The notes: generated by a model not told the origin, from the letters alone. Shown: positions 7,900 to 16,183, counted from the stretch's first letter. The stretch: DNA of 36,493 nt from Sedimentisphaerales bacterium (GCA_028282905.1 JANQGW010000129.1:1-36493), one strand, 5' to 3'. Translations and numbers: made by a program.

Positions 7900-7928
7900 C
7901 ATCATACCGGAATCTGAGAGGTGATGCA
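7900..7928 (-). promoter_or_regulatory. Promoter of the NifU-like/GGGtGRT operon
   Basis: On the minus strand: TTGCAT, 17 bases, TATGAT. The predicted start is about 7893. The 387-base gap from 7831 to 8217 also holds the larE tail fragment at 8080-8214; between 7929 and 8079 I see nothing else. Confidence 0.7.
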
Positions 7929-8079
7929 AACACTTTGTCAGACAAAAAACGGTGTTTTTGTGATTTAAACGCTGATTACAGACTATAAAAGCCATACCTT
8001 GCCCAAAAACAAGGTTCATGGTGCCCAAATTAAGCACTTGTGATGGTTCTGACAAGCAGTCCGGTAAAAACGATGGATT

Positions 8080-8214
8080 CTACAGCTTTTCGTCTTCCGA
8101 AAGCGACTCATTGAGCGAACCGGAACGAAAACCCTGCAAATCCAGGCTGACGTATTGGAAACCAAGTGTCTTGAATTTTTCGACAATCTTTTCCCGGCAG
8201 GGCGATTGCGTGGA
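8080..8214 (-). pseudogene. Duplicated 3' end of larE (C-terminal ~43 codons)
   Basis: Read on the minus strand this encodes TQSPCREKIVEKFKTLGFQY followed by VSLDLQGFRSGSLNESLSED and EKL-stop, nearly the same as the C-terminus of the intact LarE at 11498-12328. The aligned parts are 8086-8211 and 11510-11635. I count 20 differences in 126 bases (84% identity), of which about 16 are synonymous. There is no start codon or ribosome site, and similarity stops 6-7 bases after the stop of the GLUG gene. It is in the same frame as that gene, so readthrough of its TAG would append 45 residues. Non-coding flanks on either side of the two copies do not match. Confidence 0.85.
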
Positions 8215-8217
8215 CAG

Positions 8218-11205
8218 CTATTTCCCTTCCAGCCAGTTATTGGCGATTTCAATCAGATCGCCAATATCCACCACGCCGGACTGGTCAATATCAGCCCCGT
8301 TACAATCACCTTTTGCTCCGCAGTCAATCTCGCCCCATTGCATGGACAGAGCCGCGATGTCCGCAATATCAACGCCATAAAGTCCGGCAATATCTCCCGC
8401 ATATTCCAACTGCCATGCCAAACGCGGATAATCTTCATTTTCACGCAGCATCTTCCACTTAGGCGACACAAAATCGAAATGAAAAAAACTGCTTTGCTGT
8501 TTCATCACCGCGTCGCTCAGCGCTGTTCCGTATCCGTTATTCGGCCCTGCCGTATCGAGGAAGTAGCAACTGATAAAGGTACTGCTGGATTGATTATATC
8601 CCACCAGCCCGCCAATGCGATTGTTGCCCGTGACAATTCCGCTCGCATAGCTGTTCGTGAAACTTCCATAATGTCTTCCCAGCATCCCGCCGACAGAATC
8701 GTTACCTGTGACGGTCCCGCTTGCAAAGCAGCTTGTGATACTGCCGGAATAATTATCCCCGACCAGTCCTCCCACATAATTGCCGTTGCCAGTGACGGTT
8801 CCGGTTGCATAGCTGTAGGTGATACTGCCGGAATTACCTCCCACCAGCCCTCCGACGGAATAGTCGCCGGTGGCAGATCCGTTCGCATAACTGCTGGTGA
8901 TACTGCCGTCCCCATTAAAACCCGCCAGCCCTCCGACATAATCGTCGCCGGTGGCAGTTCCGCTTGAACAGCTTTGTGTGATACTGCCGTAATTATACCC
9001 CACCAGTCCGCCGAGAGAGTCTTGACCGGAGATGTCGCAGTTTTCAATGCATAGATTGTTAATTTCGGCGTCACTTAGAGCAAAACCAAACAAGCCTAGG
9101 TGAGCCCTACCATCAATTTTCAGATTCCTGATAGTATGGTCGTTACCGTCAAACTTTCCGTCAAAAACGGGTATGACAGCACATGACCATTGAATGCCCC
9201 TCAGGTCAATATCTGTTATTAGCTGATAGACAGCATCGTTGTCATAATGAATTATTGCTCCCAGTTCATTGGCGTCGCTGATCAGGTAAGGGCTGCCTGA
9301 TGTCCCTTCACCGCTAAGCTGCGGTGGTATATAGCTGTTAAACAAGGTCAATTCCGGATAGCCGCCTCCTTGTGGCATTTGCCATCTTTCATGTGTGCCA
9401 TTGGCAGATTCGTTAACAAAATCCCAGCCGACAAAATTGCTTTGCTGTTTCATCTCCACATCGGTCAGCCTCGTCCCGTATCCATTATTTGACCTGTCCA
9501 GGAAATAGCTGTTCATGACAATGCCGTCCCAATTTTCCCCGACTAGCCCACCCTCATAATCGTCACCGTACACGTAACAGCTCGAATAGCTGTTCGTAAT
9601 AACGCCCGAATAATGATTTCCCACCAGCCCGCCGACCGATGAGTTTCCATCCACAGTCCCGCTTGTATAGCTGAACGTGATATCGCCGCGATTATTATCC
9701 CCGACCAGTCCTCCAACACAAGAGCTTTGGCCGGTGACGGTCACGCTTGCATAGCAACTCGTGATACGCCCGCGATTATTATACCCCATCGGCTCGTGGA
9801 AGTATATCTCGCTGGTATTCATATTTGCCCCGACCAGCCCGCCGACATCATTGTTGCCCGTGACAATTCCGCTCGCATAGCTGCCGGTAATACTGCCGTC
9901 CCTATTATACCCCACCACCCCTCCCACAGAACCGTCGCCAGTGATGGTCCCGGTCACATAGCTGCTCGTGATACGGCCGAAATTATTTTTCCCGACCAGC
10001 CCGCCGACAGAATTGTCCCCGGAGATGCTGCAGTTTTCAATGCTGAGGTCTGTAATTTCGGCACTACTTAAAATAGTGCCAAATAAGCCAAGAAAAGAAC
10101 TTCCATCAATCGATAAATTACTGATGATATGGCCGTTGCCGTCAAAATTTCCATCAAAAACAGGTATGACAGCACACGACCACTGAATGCCGCTCAGGTC
10201 AATATCCGCTGTCAGCTGATAGTTTGCGTCGTCATCATAATGAATGATCGCCCCCAGTTCATTGGCATTGCTGATCATGTAGGGATTGGCCGATGTCCCT
10301 TCGCCGCTAAGCTGCGGTGGTATAAATCCGAGAAAAAGTGGCAATTCCGGATAGCCGCCTCCTTGAGGCATCTGCCATATTTCATGTGTGCCATTGGCCG
10401 TTTCGTCAACAAAATCCCAGCCGACAAAACTGCTTTGCTGTTTCATTGCTGCATCGGTCAGCGATGTCCCATTTCCATTATCCGGCCCAGCCGTGTCAAG
10501 GAAGTAGCTGCTGGTGACACTGCCGGAATAATTATCCCCCACCAGTCCGCCGACATAATCGCCGTAGCCCGTAACAGTCCCGCTCGCATAGCTGATCGTG
10601 ACACTGCCGGAATAATTCTGCCCCACCAGCCCGCCGACATAATTGCCGTTGCCCGTGACGGTTCCGTTCGCATAGCTACTCGTGATACTGCCGGAATTAT
10701 ACCCCGCCAGCCCGCCGACATAGTCGTAGCCGTTGACGTTTCCGCTCACATAGCAACTCGTGATACTACCGGTCTTAAATCCCGCCAGTCCGCCAATATA
10801 AGTTTTGCCGAAGATCTCGCAGTTTTCAATGCCAAGATTCCTGACTTCCGCATAATCTGCAATAAATGCAAAAAGGCCGATACGATCATTCGTACCTCCA
10901 TTGACAGTCAAACCGATGACAGCATAACCATTGCCGTTAAAAGTGCCGTAAAATCTCGGACTGGAATTGTCTGTAAAGGGCGCGATCACTGCTTTTGTAT
11001 AGGTCGTTCCTGTCAGATTGATATCATTATTGAGGATATAATGTGCGTTGAGATCATTGTTGACTGCTTCGAGATCTGCCTTGGTTGCGATTTGCCAGGG
11101 ATTGCTTTCTGAGCCGTCGCCGCCGACAAAACCAAACACTGGATATGTGATTAGAATGGACGTTATCAGTGCAAAAACGAAGACGATCCTTCCTGGGCTT
11201 TTCAT
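8218..11205 (-). CDS. GLUG-repeat secreted protein with dockerin-like C-terminus
   Basis: A 995-residue exported protein. A Sec signal peptide (MKSPGRIVFVFALITSILIT, cleavage near residue 25) is followed by three large modules of about 330 residues. Each opens with a segment like NPYMISNANELGAIIHYDDD, then a FDGNFDGNGH-type strand, then runs of GLUG motifs (patterns such as VGGLVGYN-GSITSSYASG-TVTG). Each closes with YFLDTAGP...AMKQQSSFVGWDF. GLUG arrays form beta-helical or solenoid folds seen in surface and protease-related proteins. The last ~60 residues contain a paired calcium-loop region, D-I-D-Q-S-G-V-V-D-I-G-D-L, typical of planctomycete dockerin-like tails. AGGAGGAGAT sits upstream of the ATG. 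The gene lies between larE and a duplicated larE tail, which suggests later insertion. Its ligand is unknown. Confidence 0.85.
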   Translation of the reverse strand: MKSPGRIVFVFALITSILITYPVFGFVGGDGSESNPWQIATKADLEAVNNDLNAHYILNNDINLTGTTYTKAVIAPFTDNSSPRFYGTFNGNGYAVIGLTVNGGTNDRIGLFAFIADYAEVRNLGIENCEIFGKTYIGGLAGFKTGSITSCYVSGNVNGYDYVGGLAGYNSGSITSSYANGTVTGNGNYVGGLVGQNYSGSVTISYASGTVTGYGDYVGGLVGDNYSGSVTSSYFLDTAGPDNGNGTSLTDAAMKQQSSFVGWDFVDETANGTHEIWQMPQGGGYPELPLFLGFIPPQLSGEGTSANPYMISNANELGAIIHYDDDANYQLTADIDLSGIQWSCAVIPVFDGNFDGNGHIISNLSIDGSSFLGLFGTILSSAEITDLSIENCSISGDNSVGGLVGKNNFGRITSSYVTGTITGDGSVGGVVGYNRDGSITGSYASGIVTGNNDVGGLVGANMNTSEIYFHEPMGYNNRGRITSCYASVTVTGQSSCVGGLVGDNNRGDITFSYTSGTVDGNSSVGGLVGNHYSGVITNSYSSCYVYGDDYEGGLVGENWDGIVMNSYFLDRSNNGYGTRLTDVEMKQQSNFVGWDFVNESANGTHERWQMPQGGGYPELTLFNSYIPPQLSGEGTSGSPYLISDANELGAIIHYDNDAVYQLITDIDLRGIQWSCAVIPVFDGKFDGNDHTIRNLKIDGRAHLGLFGFALSDAEINNLCIENCDISGQDSLGGLVGYNYGSITQSCSSGTATGDDYVGGLAGFNGDGSITSSYANGSATGDYSVGGLVGGNSGSITYSYATGTVTGNGNYVGGLVGDNYSGSITSCFASGTVTGNDSVGGMLGRHYGSFTNSYASGIVTGNNRIGGLVGYNQSSSTFISCYFLDTAGPNNGYGTALSDAVMKQQSSFFHFDFVSPKWKMLRENEDYPRLAWQLEYAGDIAGLYGVDIADIAALSMQWGEIDCGAKGDCNGADIDQSGVVDIGDLIEIANNWLEGK
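9120..10510 (-). repeat. Long direct repeats inside the GLUG gene (period about 993 bases)
   Basis: Segments 9120-9512 and 10110-10510 are clearly homologous at DNA level, for example around 9157 and 10150 (TCAAAAAC-GGTATGACAGCACA) and around 9355 and 10350 (CCGGATAGCCGCCTCCTTG). They correspond to the linker between GLUG modules. Shorter 60-75-base GLUG units fill the rest. This is an intragenic repeat, prone to recombination and to misassembly. Confidence 0.8.
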
Positions 11206-11295
11206 GACTATCTCCTCCTTATGATTTCGTTAATAATCTCACTTCCTGTTGGTATTTATGCAACTTTCTAAAATACAATACATATCTCAGATTAA

Positions 11296-11324
11296 TTGAT
11301 ACACTATTTGTCTGCTTAAGTCAA
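11296..11324 (-). promoter_or_regulatory. Candidate promoter of the GLUG gene
   Basis: On the minus strand: TTGACT, 17 bases, TATCAA, about 90 bases upstream of the GLUG start, in the 292-base gap after larE. The rest of that gap shows no gene. Confidence 0.45.
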
Positions 11325-11497
11325 GAAGAAAGCGTTATTTGTCCGGAATTAGAGCTGATATGTTTGGGACATATCTAAGCAGGTGGGTATACAGAGCGGA
11401 ATATCTGGGGGAGTCGGCGCCTGTAGCGGGAATGACACGATGGGCGGTTTACTGTGCTAAATGTTAACCACCAAATTTTGCGTCTCAGTGCTGCCGC

Positions 11498-12328
11498 TTA
11501 GGTCTTTTGTTTTTCTTCGTCTGAAAGTGACTCATTGAGTGAGCCGGAGCGGAAGCCCTGCAAATCCAGGCTGACATATTGGAAACCCAGTGCTTTGAAC
11601 TTCTCAACGATCTGCTCCCGGCAGGGCGATTGCGTGATTTTGGCGATATCGGCTGTCGGCACTTCAATCCGGCTGACATTGCCGTGATGCCGCACGCGAA
11701 ATTCTACAAATCCCAGCTCACGCAGGAAATCTTCGCCTGCTTCGACTTGGGACAGTTTGTCTTCGGTAATCGTCTCACCATAGGCGATACGTGAAGCTAA
11801 GCAGGGCGAAGCCGGTACATCCGCCGTCGGAAGGCCCAGTTTACGGCTCAGTTCACGAATTTCCGGTTTAGTCAACTCTGCGTCCATCAGTGGAGTGCCG
11901 ATACCAAGTGCGGCGACGGCTCGATTGCCGGGGCGGTAGTCGTCTTTATCATCAAAATTGCTGCCGCAGAGGGTAGCTTCAAAGCCGCGACTTTTGGCAT
12001 ACTCCTGTATTGTCCGGAATTGGCAGGTTTTGCAGTGAAAACAGCGGTCAGCCTTGTTGACCTGATAATTCGGGTCATCCAGCTCATCCAGTGGAATCTC
12101 AATCAATTCAACCCCGACCAGCTTTGCGACCTGGCGTGCCTGCGCCAACTGATGCTGGCTCAGCGAAGCACTGATTCCCGTACAGGCCAGCACATTGTCA
12201 GTGCCAAGCGCCTCAGCGGATGCTTTCAGCAGAAACGCACTATCCACACCACCGGAATAAGCAACCGCGGCTTTGCCCAGTGATTTCAAAGCGTCAAGCA
12301 GATGTTGATATTTGGTCTGTAATTCCAT
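11498..12328 (-). CDS. larE: ATP-dependent sacrificial sulfur transferase LarE
   Basis: A 276-residue PP-loop enzyme. LarE adenylates a carboxylate of the pyridinium nickel-pincer precursor and donates the sulfur of its own cysteine, supplying the cofactor of lactate racemase and related LarA enzymes. The PP-loop SGGVDS is at residues 25-30, a Cys cluster KADRCFHCKTC at 93-102, and the sacrificial-type cysteine in ASPCLASR falls at residue 176, the position described for the Lactobacillus plantarum enzyme. ATG at 12328 is chosen because GAGG lies 6 bases upstream; an earlier in-frame ATG at 12346 lacks a site and abuts the tRNA terminator. No larA, larB or larC is in the window. The last ~42 codons exist in a second, diverged copy at 8080-8214. 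Confidence 0.93.
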   Translation of the reverse strand: MELQTKYQHLLDALKSLGKAAVAYSGGVDSAFLLKASAEALGTDNVLACTGISASLSQHQLAQARQVAKLVGVELIEIPLDELDDPNYQVNKADRCFHCKTCQFRTIQEYAKSRGFEATLCGSNFDDKDDYRPGNRAVAALGIGTPLMDAELTKPEIRELSRKLGLPTADVPASPCLASRIAYGETITEDKLSQVEAGEDFLRELGFVEFRVRHHGNVSRIEVPTADIAKITQSPCREQIVEKFKALGFQYVSLDLQGFRSGSLNESLSDEEKQKT

Positions 12329-12346
12329 GATAACCTCACCGTACAT

Positions 12347-12371
12347 AAAAAAAGCCCCGTTCTGCGGGGCC
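12347..12371 (-). terminator. Intrinsic terminator after tRNA-Thr
   Basis: On the minus strand: GGCCCCGC, short loop, CGGGGC, then TTTTTTT. It ends the tRNA transcript just before larE, so larE needs readthrough or a promoter I cannot identify. Confidence 0.8.
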
Positions 12372-12377
12372 TTAAAG

Positions 12378-12450
12378 AGCCGATGATGGAACTCGAATCC
12401 ATAACCTCAGCTTTACGAAAGCTGTGCTCTACCAATTGAGCTACATCGGC
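12378..12450 (-). tRNA. tRNA-Thr(CGU)
   Basis: A 73-base cloverleaf can be drawn by hand: acceptor GCCGATG/CATCGGC, D-arm with GCTC-AATTGGTA-GAGC, anticodon stem CAGCT/AGCTG enclosing TTCGTAA (anticodon CGT, reading ACG), a 5-base variable loop, and T-arm ATGGA-TTCGAGT-TCCAT. The discriminator is T and the 3' CCA is not encoded, so CCA must be added enzymatically. It has its own promoter (12463-12491) and terminator (12347-12371). Confidence 0.95.
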
Positions 12451-12462
12451 GACAAGGCGAAT

Positions 12463-12491
12463 ACTATAGTCATTCCGGGCGTTTGTGTAAA
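12463..12491 (-). promoter_or_regulatory. tRNA-Thr promoter
   Basis: On the minus strand: TTTACA, 17 bases, TATAGT, with a predicted start about 6 bases before the mature tRNA 5' end. There is no other gene between here and the lipoprotein stop at 12578. Confidence 0.75.
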
Positions 12492-12577
12492 GCCTTTTTT
12501 TTGACAGAAAGCCGTTTTTTGAGCGATATTTCGTCTTTTTCAAAGTAATCTCGAAGCCATGGCCCCGGAAAGCTAAA

Positions 12578-13213
12578 TTACCGGCGGGGCATCGACTTAC
12601 AGACGGTCTTGGTGATTTCCCGCACACGCTTTTCGGTTTGCGGAGCCAGCAGATAGCCCGCCCCCGCACCGGCTGCGCCGCCGGCAACTACGCCGACTGC
12701 CCGGTCATCCTCATCCGTGACGGCGCCGCCCGCAAAGGCACCTGCAACCGCTCCCAGCACCGTTGAAACCGTCTTACCGGTCGTGCCGGAACCGGAACCC
12801 ATCCACAAAATGCTGCCGTCTTCGGTGTTGACCATCTTCGCACTGATCGCGATATCACTACCAAATTTCGGGATATTAACGAACAGCACCACCGGGACAT
12901 TCAGAATTTCGCCGGCCTTGGCAACACCCTCACTGCTGGTAATATCCGATGCCTGGAACTTCTGCTCATTCAATAGCACCTGTACCTGTGCCCGCTCGAT
13001 TGGTGAGTAGCCTTTCTTCAGCAGTTCCATGACGAAAAAGTCGCCGATCTGGTTCTTGATGGCCTCGCCGCCAACCGGGCCGATGACATCGACGACTGCC
13101 ACCTTATCGACCTGGTAAAAATCGTATCCCTGCCGGTGATAGCCCTCACCGGAATCACATCCCCAACATACACACATGACCGCTGCCGATAAAATCCATC
13201 CGAAATGTCTCAT
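12578..13213 (-). CDS. CsgG-like lipoprotein with glycine-zipper C-terminus
   Basis: A 211-residue predicted lipoprotein. MRHFGWILSAAVMCVCWGC gives a lipobox with Cys19 as the lipidated residue. Residues ~35-130 resemble the CsgG/HfaB group: a conserved VAVVDV strand, then KKGYSPIERAQVQVLLNEQ, then a GEILNVPVVLFVNI strand, then a DGSILW turn. This fold is used by CsgG-family pores and several envelope-assembly lipoproteins. The C-terminal part, about 145-190, is a glycine-zipper run (GAVAGAFAGGAV, GVVAGGAAGAGAGYLL) that could associate with membrane. ATG at 13213 is chosen because it starts the signal peptide and follows AAAGGG. It is divergent from mltA, so both face the envelope. A curli-type secretion role is not supported, as no curli genes are nearby. 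Confidence 0.75.
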   Translation of the reverse strand: MRHFGWILSAAVMCVCWGCDSGEGYHRQGYDFYQVDKVAVVDVIGPVGGEAIKNQIGDFFVMELLKKGYSPIERAQVQVLLNEQKFQASDITSSEGVAKAGEILNVPVVLFVNIPKFGSDIAISAKMVNTEDGSILWMGSGSGTTGKTVSTVLGAVAGAFAGGAVTDEDDRAVGVVAGGAAGAGAGYLLAPQTEKRVREITKTVCKSMPRR

Positions 13214-13256
13214 GTTCTTGCCCTTTATCAATCCGTTTGTTGTTTTGTACGCCTCC

Positions 13257-13285
13257 ATTGTCAGGATTTTCGGCTAATTTGTCAA
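13257..13285 (-). promoter_or_regulatory. Promoter of the CsgG-like lipoprotein
   Basis: On the minus strand: TTGACA, 17 bases, GACAAT. It lies 44-72 bases upstream of the start codon, back to back with the mltA promoter. Confidence 0.6.
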
Positions 13286-13335
13286 TTCTTTTCCCTTTTT
13301 AAAGCCCAAATCGCCATTTGTTCGATGTATTAACA

Positions 13336-13363
13336 TTGACAGCGAGGGCCAAATCCTCATAAT
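13336..13363 (+). promoter_or_regulatory. mltA operon promoter
   Basis: TTGACA, 16 bases, CATAAT, giving a leader of about 67 bases before the mltA ATG at 13437. Confidence 0.6.
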
Positions 13364-13436
13364 AGACCTAACTTTCGATAACGAAAATACTTAAATGAGA
13401 ACAGGGATGTTTGTAATCAATTCAGGGAGTCCGTTA

Positions 13437-14648
13437 ATGAAACGTAATCTTTTATTTTCACTGATACTGTTGATATCTCTGGCGTTGGTTGGCTGTAAAG
13501 TGGCCGAAGAAGTGCCTGAAAAGCCGGATTATGACAAGCCTTTGCCGCCGGGGGCGCATGCTTTGCGAAAGATTACTGACCCGTCAATGATTCCCAACCT
13601 GACGATTGCCTGTTATGAACTGTCCAATCTGCGTGATGGTATTGACAACAGCCTCAGCTACCTGTCCAAGCCGTCCAGCCAGCAGTTTTTCCCGTCCAAT
13701 GACATCACACACGAACGGGCGGTCGCCAGTCTGCGTGCCTTGGGCCGTCTGATAGACAGCGGCCTGTATGGCAAGGAACTGGATACCGCCATCCGCAGCC
13801 GCTTTGACTTTTACCAGTCTGTCGGTTGCGATAACAAGGGAACGGTCCTGTTTACCGGCTATTACACCCCGATTTTTGACGGTTCGCTGACGCCGACATC
13901 GCGGTTTAAGTATCCGCTGTATAAGCAGCCTGCTGATCTGGTCAAGAATGAAAAGGGCGATACGCTCGGCCAGAAACTGCCCGATGGTTCCATGATTCCC
14001 TATCCGGCCCGCCGAGAGATCGAACAGGCCGGTGCGTTGAGAGGGACTGAAATCGCGTGGCTGGCCGATCCGTTTGAGGCCTATATCGCGCATGTGCAAG
14101 GTTCGGCGATTATCCGCCAGCCGAACGGCGAATTGGTGACTCTGGGTTATGCCGCCAATAACGGTCACGACTATGTCAGCGTCGGACGCAAGATGATCGA
14201 TGCCGGGCTGGTGCCAGCTGAAGGTTTGAGCCTGAAGGCCATGATTGACTACTTCAAGTCACATCCGGACCAGACTGACCGTTTTATCAATCAAAATCCG
14301 CGGTATGTTTTCTTCCGGCTGGCCGGCGGCAATCCCCGCGGCTGTCTGAACGAAGAGGTCATTCCCTTCCGGTCCATCGCCACGGATAAATCCATCTATC
14401 CGCGTGCATCGCTGGTCTTTATGGAGACCGTACTGCCTCGACCGGTCGCCGGCACCGTTCGCAAGGCGCCTTATACCGGCTTTGTACTGGATCAGGACGC
14501 CGGCGGGGCAATTCGTGCCCCCGGACGCTGTGACGTTTATATGGGCACTGGCGACCAGGCCGGACAAATGGCCGGTCAGGTCTATGAAGAAGGCAAACTG
14601 TATTATCTGTTCATTAAACCCGGCCTGATGGGGCCGTATTTACAATAA
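13437..14648 (+). CDS. mltA: Membrane-bound lytic murein transglycosylase A
   Basis: A 403-residue outer-membrane lipoprotein that cleaves peptidoglycan glycan strands, forming 1,6-anhydromuramyl ends. The signal peptide MKRNLLFSLILLISLALVGC carries a lipobox with Cys20. The MltA domain runs from about residue 120 (FTGYYTPIFDG) to 280. The C-terminal 3D domain contains D-Q-D-A-G-G-A-I-R-A-P-G-R-C-D, with the catalytic-type Asp at residue 366 followed by YMGTGDQAGQMAG. ATG at 13437 follows AGGGAG at good spacing; an upstream in-frame ATG at 13395 would bury the signal peptide. It shares a transcript with the nuclease gene 32 bases downstream. Presence of MltA indicates a murein-containing Gram-negative envelope. 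Confidence 0.93.
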   Translation: MKRNLLFSLILLISLALVGCKVAEEVPEKPDYDKPLPPGAHALRKITDPSMIPNLTIACYELSNLRDGIDNSLSYLSKPSSQQFFPSNDITHERAVASLRALGRLIDSGLYGKELDTAIRSRFDFYQSVGCDNKGTVLFTGYYTPIFDGSLTPTSRFKYPLYKQPADLVKNEKGDTLGQKLPDGSMIPYPARREIEQAGALRGTEIAWLADPFEAYIAHVQGSAIIRQPNGELVTLGYAANNGHDYVSVGRKMIDAGLVPAEGLSLKAMIDYFKSHPDQTDRFINQNPRYVFFRLAGGNPRGCLNEEVIPFRSIATDKSIYPRASLVFMETVLPRPVAGTVRKAPYTGFVLDQDAGGAIRAPGRCDVYMGTGDQAGQMAGQVYEEGKLYYLFIKPGLMGPYLQ

Positions 14649-14680
14649 CCCAATGTGGTGAAAAGTTACAGGAGACGAGC

Positions 14681-16093
14681 ATGGACATTCAACTGAGATT
14701 TCTGGGCGCTGCCGAATCGGTCACCGGATCAAGGCACTTGATTGAGTTTAACCATTCCAAAATCATGATTGATTGCGGTCTGTACCAGGAACGCGATCTG
14801 CAGTCTCGCAACTGGGAAGATTTCGGCGTTGAACCGGCCGAAGTGGATGCGATTTTACTGACGCACGCCCACCTGGACCATTGCGGCCTCATTCCCAAGT
14901 TGGTCAAGGAAGGCTTTAAGGGCAAAATATGCTGTACCGGCGCAACGGCGGAAATCGCCAAGATCGTGATGGCCGATTCCGGAAAGATTCAAGAAGAAGA
15001 TGCCGAATATAAGCGGAAACGGCATAAACGCCAGGGCATCAAAAAGGATCGCCCGGTCGAAGCGCTTTATACGCAGGAAGACGCGATGGCCGTCTTCGGC
15101 ATGTTCCAGACGGTTGAATACGAGCAGGTCGTGCCGCTGGGCGACGGCATCGAAGCGCAGTTTTACGAAGCGGGACACATCTTTGGCTCATCCATTATTA
15201 AAGTCACCGCCCGTCTTGACGGCGAGCAGCGGACGATTCTCTTTACCGGGGACCTGGGCCGTATTGGTAAACCTATCCTGAAAGACCCCGCGGTTTTCGA
15301 CGAGGCCGATTATGTTTTCATCGAGTCCACCTACGGCGACCGTGTTCATACCAGCCTCGAAGACACCAAAGAACAGCTCTGCAAGGCAGTCAATGATACC
15401 TTTGAAAAGGGAGGCAATCTGATCGTACCGAGCTTTTCCATCGAACGCAGTCAGGAAGTGCTGTACTACATGAACGAACTGCTGATGGAGGACCGCATTC
15501 CGCATATCATGACCTTCCTCGACAGCCCGATGGCAGTGAAAGTCACCGAGGTCTTCAAAAAGCACCCGGAACTGTACGACAAGGAGATGACCCAGTTGGT
15601 GCTGCATCACGATTCGCCGTTTTCGTTTGACGGACTGAAGCTCGTCCAGTCCACCCGCGAATCCAAGGCGATTAACCACATTAAGGGCACGATCATGATT
15701 ATTGCCGGCTCCGGCATGTGTACCGGCGGCCGCGTCAAACACCATTTGGTCAACAATATCAGCCGGCCCGAATCGTCCGTCCTGTTTGTCGGTTATCAGG
15801 CAGTCGGCACACTCGGACGCATTATTTCCGAGTCACAGCCCGGCGAAGAAGTGCGTATCCTCGGCCAGCATTTCCCCGTCAATGCGTCCATTGTTCCGGT
15901 CCACGGCTTCAGTGCCCATGCCGACAAGGTGGAAATGCTGACCTGGCTGCAGAACCTCAAACGTCCGCCGCGAAAAGTCTTCGTCGTCCACGGTGAAAAA
16001 ACAGCCGCCCACAGCTTCAAAGACTACCTCATCGAAAAAACCGGCTGGGACGTCATGGTCCCCAAATACCAGGACGTCGTCAAAATTGACTAA
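14681..16093 (+). CDS. MBL-fold beta-CASP RNA-processing nuclease (CPSF73/Ysh1-like)
   Basis: A 470-residue cytosolic metallo-beta-lactamase-fold protein with a beta-CASP domain, the arrangement of CPSF73-type ribonucleases. Metal motifs are complete: HAHLDH at residues 62-67, the His of AGHIFGSS near 166 and the Asp of FTGDLGR at 191. Beta-CASP motif A is in ESTYGDR (215-221), motif B in GSGMCTGGRVKHHL near 350, and motif C in PVHGFSAHADK near 410. A C-terminal KH-free RNA specificity region follows, with VVHGEKTAA. The nuclease role is inferred from complete motifs; bacterial members of this branch are poorly characterised. CAGGAGA precedes the ATG. Its pairing with mltA has no obvious functional logic. 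A strong hairpin at 16145-16174 ends the unit. Confidence 0.9.
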   Translation: MDIQLRFLGAAESVTGSRHLIEFNHSKIMIDCGLYQERDLQSRNWEDFGVEPAEVDAILLTHAHLDHCGLIPKLVKEGFKGKICCTGATAEIAKIVMADSGKIQEEDAEYKRKRHKRQGIKKDRPVEALYTQEDAMAVFGMFQTVEYEQVVPLGDGIEAQFYEAGHIFGSSIIKVTARLDGEQRTILFTGDLGRIGKPILKDPAVFDEADYVFIESTYGDRVHTSLEDTKEQLCKAVNDTFEKGGNLIVPSFSIERSQEVLYYMNELLMEDRIPHIMTFLDSPMAVKVTEVFKKHPELYDKEMTQLVLHHDSPFSFDGLKLVQSTRESKAINHIKGTIMIIAGSGMCTGGRVKHHLVNNISRPESSVLFVGYQAVGTLGRIISESQPGEEVRILGQHFPVNASIVPVHGFSAHADKVEMLTWLQNLKRPPRKVFVVHGEKTAAHSFKDYLIEKTGWDVMVPKYQDVVKID

Positions 16094-16144
16094 TGGGAAC
16101 GAGGGCGTCCCGCCCGCAATAAAAGCAAGTTTAGCAATATACCG

Positions 16145-16174
16145 ACAGGGCACGTTGTTGACAGCGTGCCCTGT
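16145..16174. terminator. Terminator between convergent genes
   Basis: Perfect 10-bp stem ACAGGGCACG / CGTGCCCTGT with a 10-base loop, followed by ATTATTGTAT. It separates the nuclease gene (+) from the oxidoreductase gene (-). A smaller GGGCG-TCC-CGCCC hairpin lies at 16103-16115. Confidence 0.7.
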
Positions 16175-16183
16175 ATTATTGTA

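Noticed and set aside
8155..8967. Long open frame on the + strand antisense to the GLUG gene
   Set aside because: It mirrors the codon periodicity of the GLUG repeats, has no ribosome site and resembles no protein; the minus-strand gene has a signal peptide and recognised repeats.
8650..10800. CRISPR-like regular repeats
   Set aside because: Spacing and sequence vary and the repeats translate into GLUG motifs in one open frame; no cas genes nearby.
10129..11112. 327-codon + strand frame antisense to the GLUG gene
   Set aside because: Another repeat-driven shadow. Its apparent internal repeats are translations of GLUG units in reverse.
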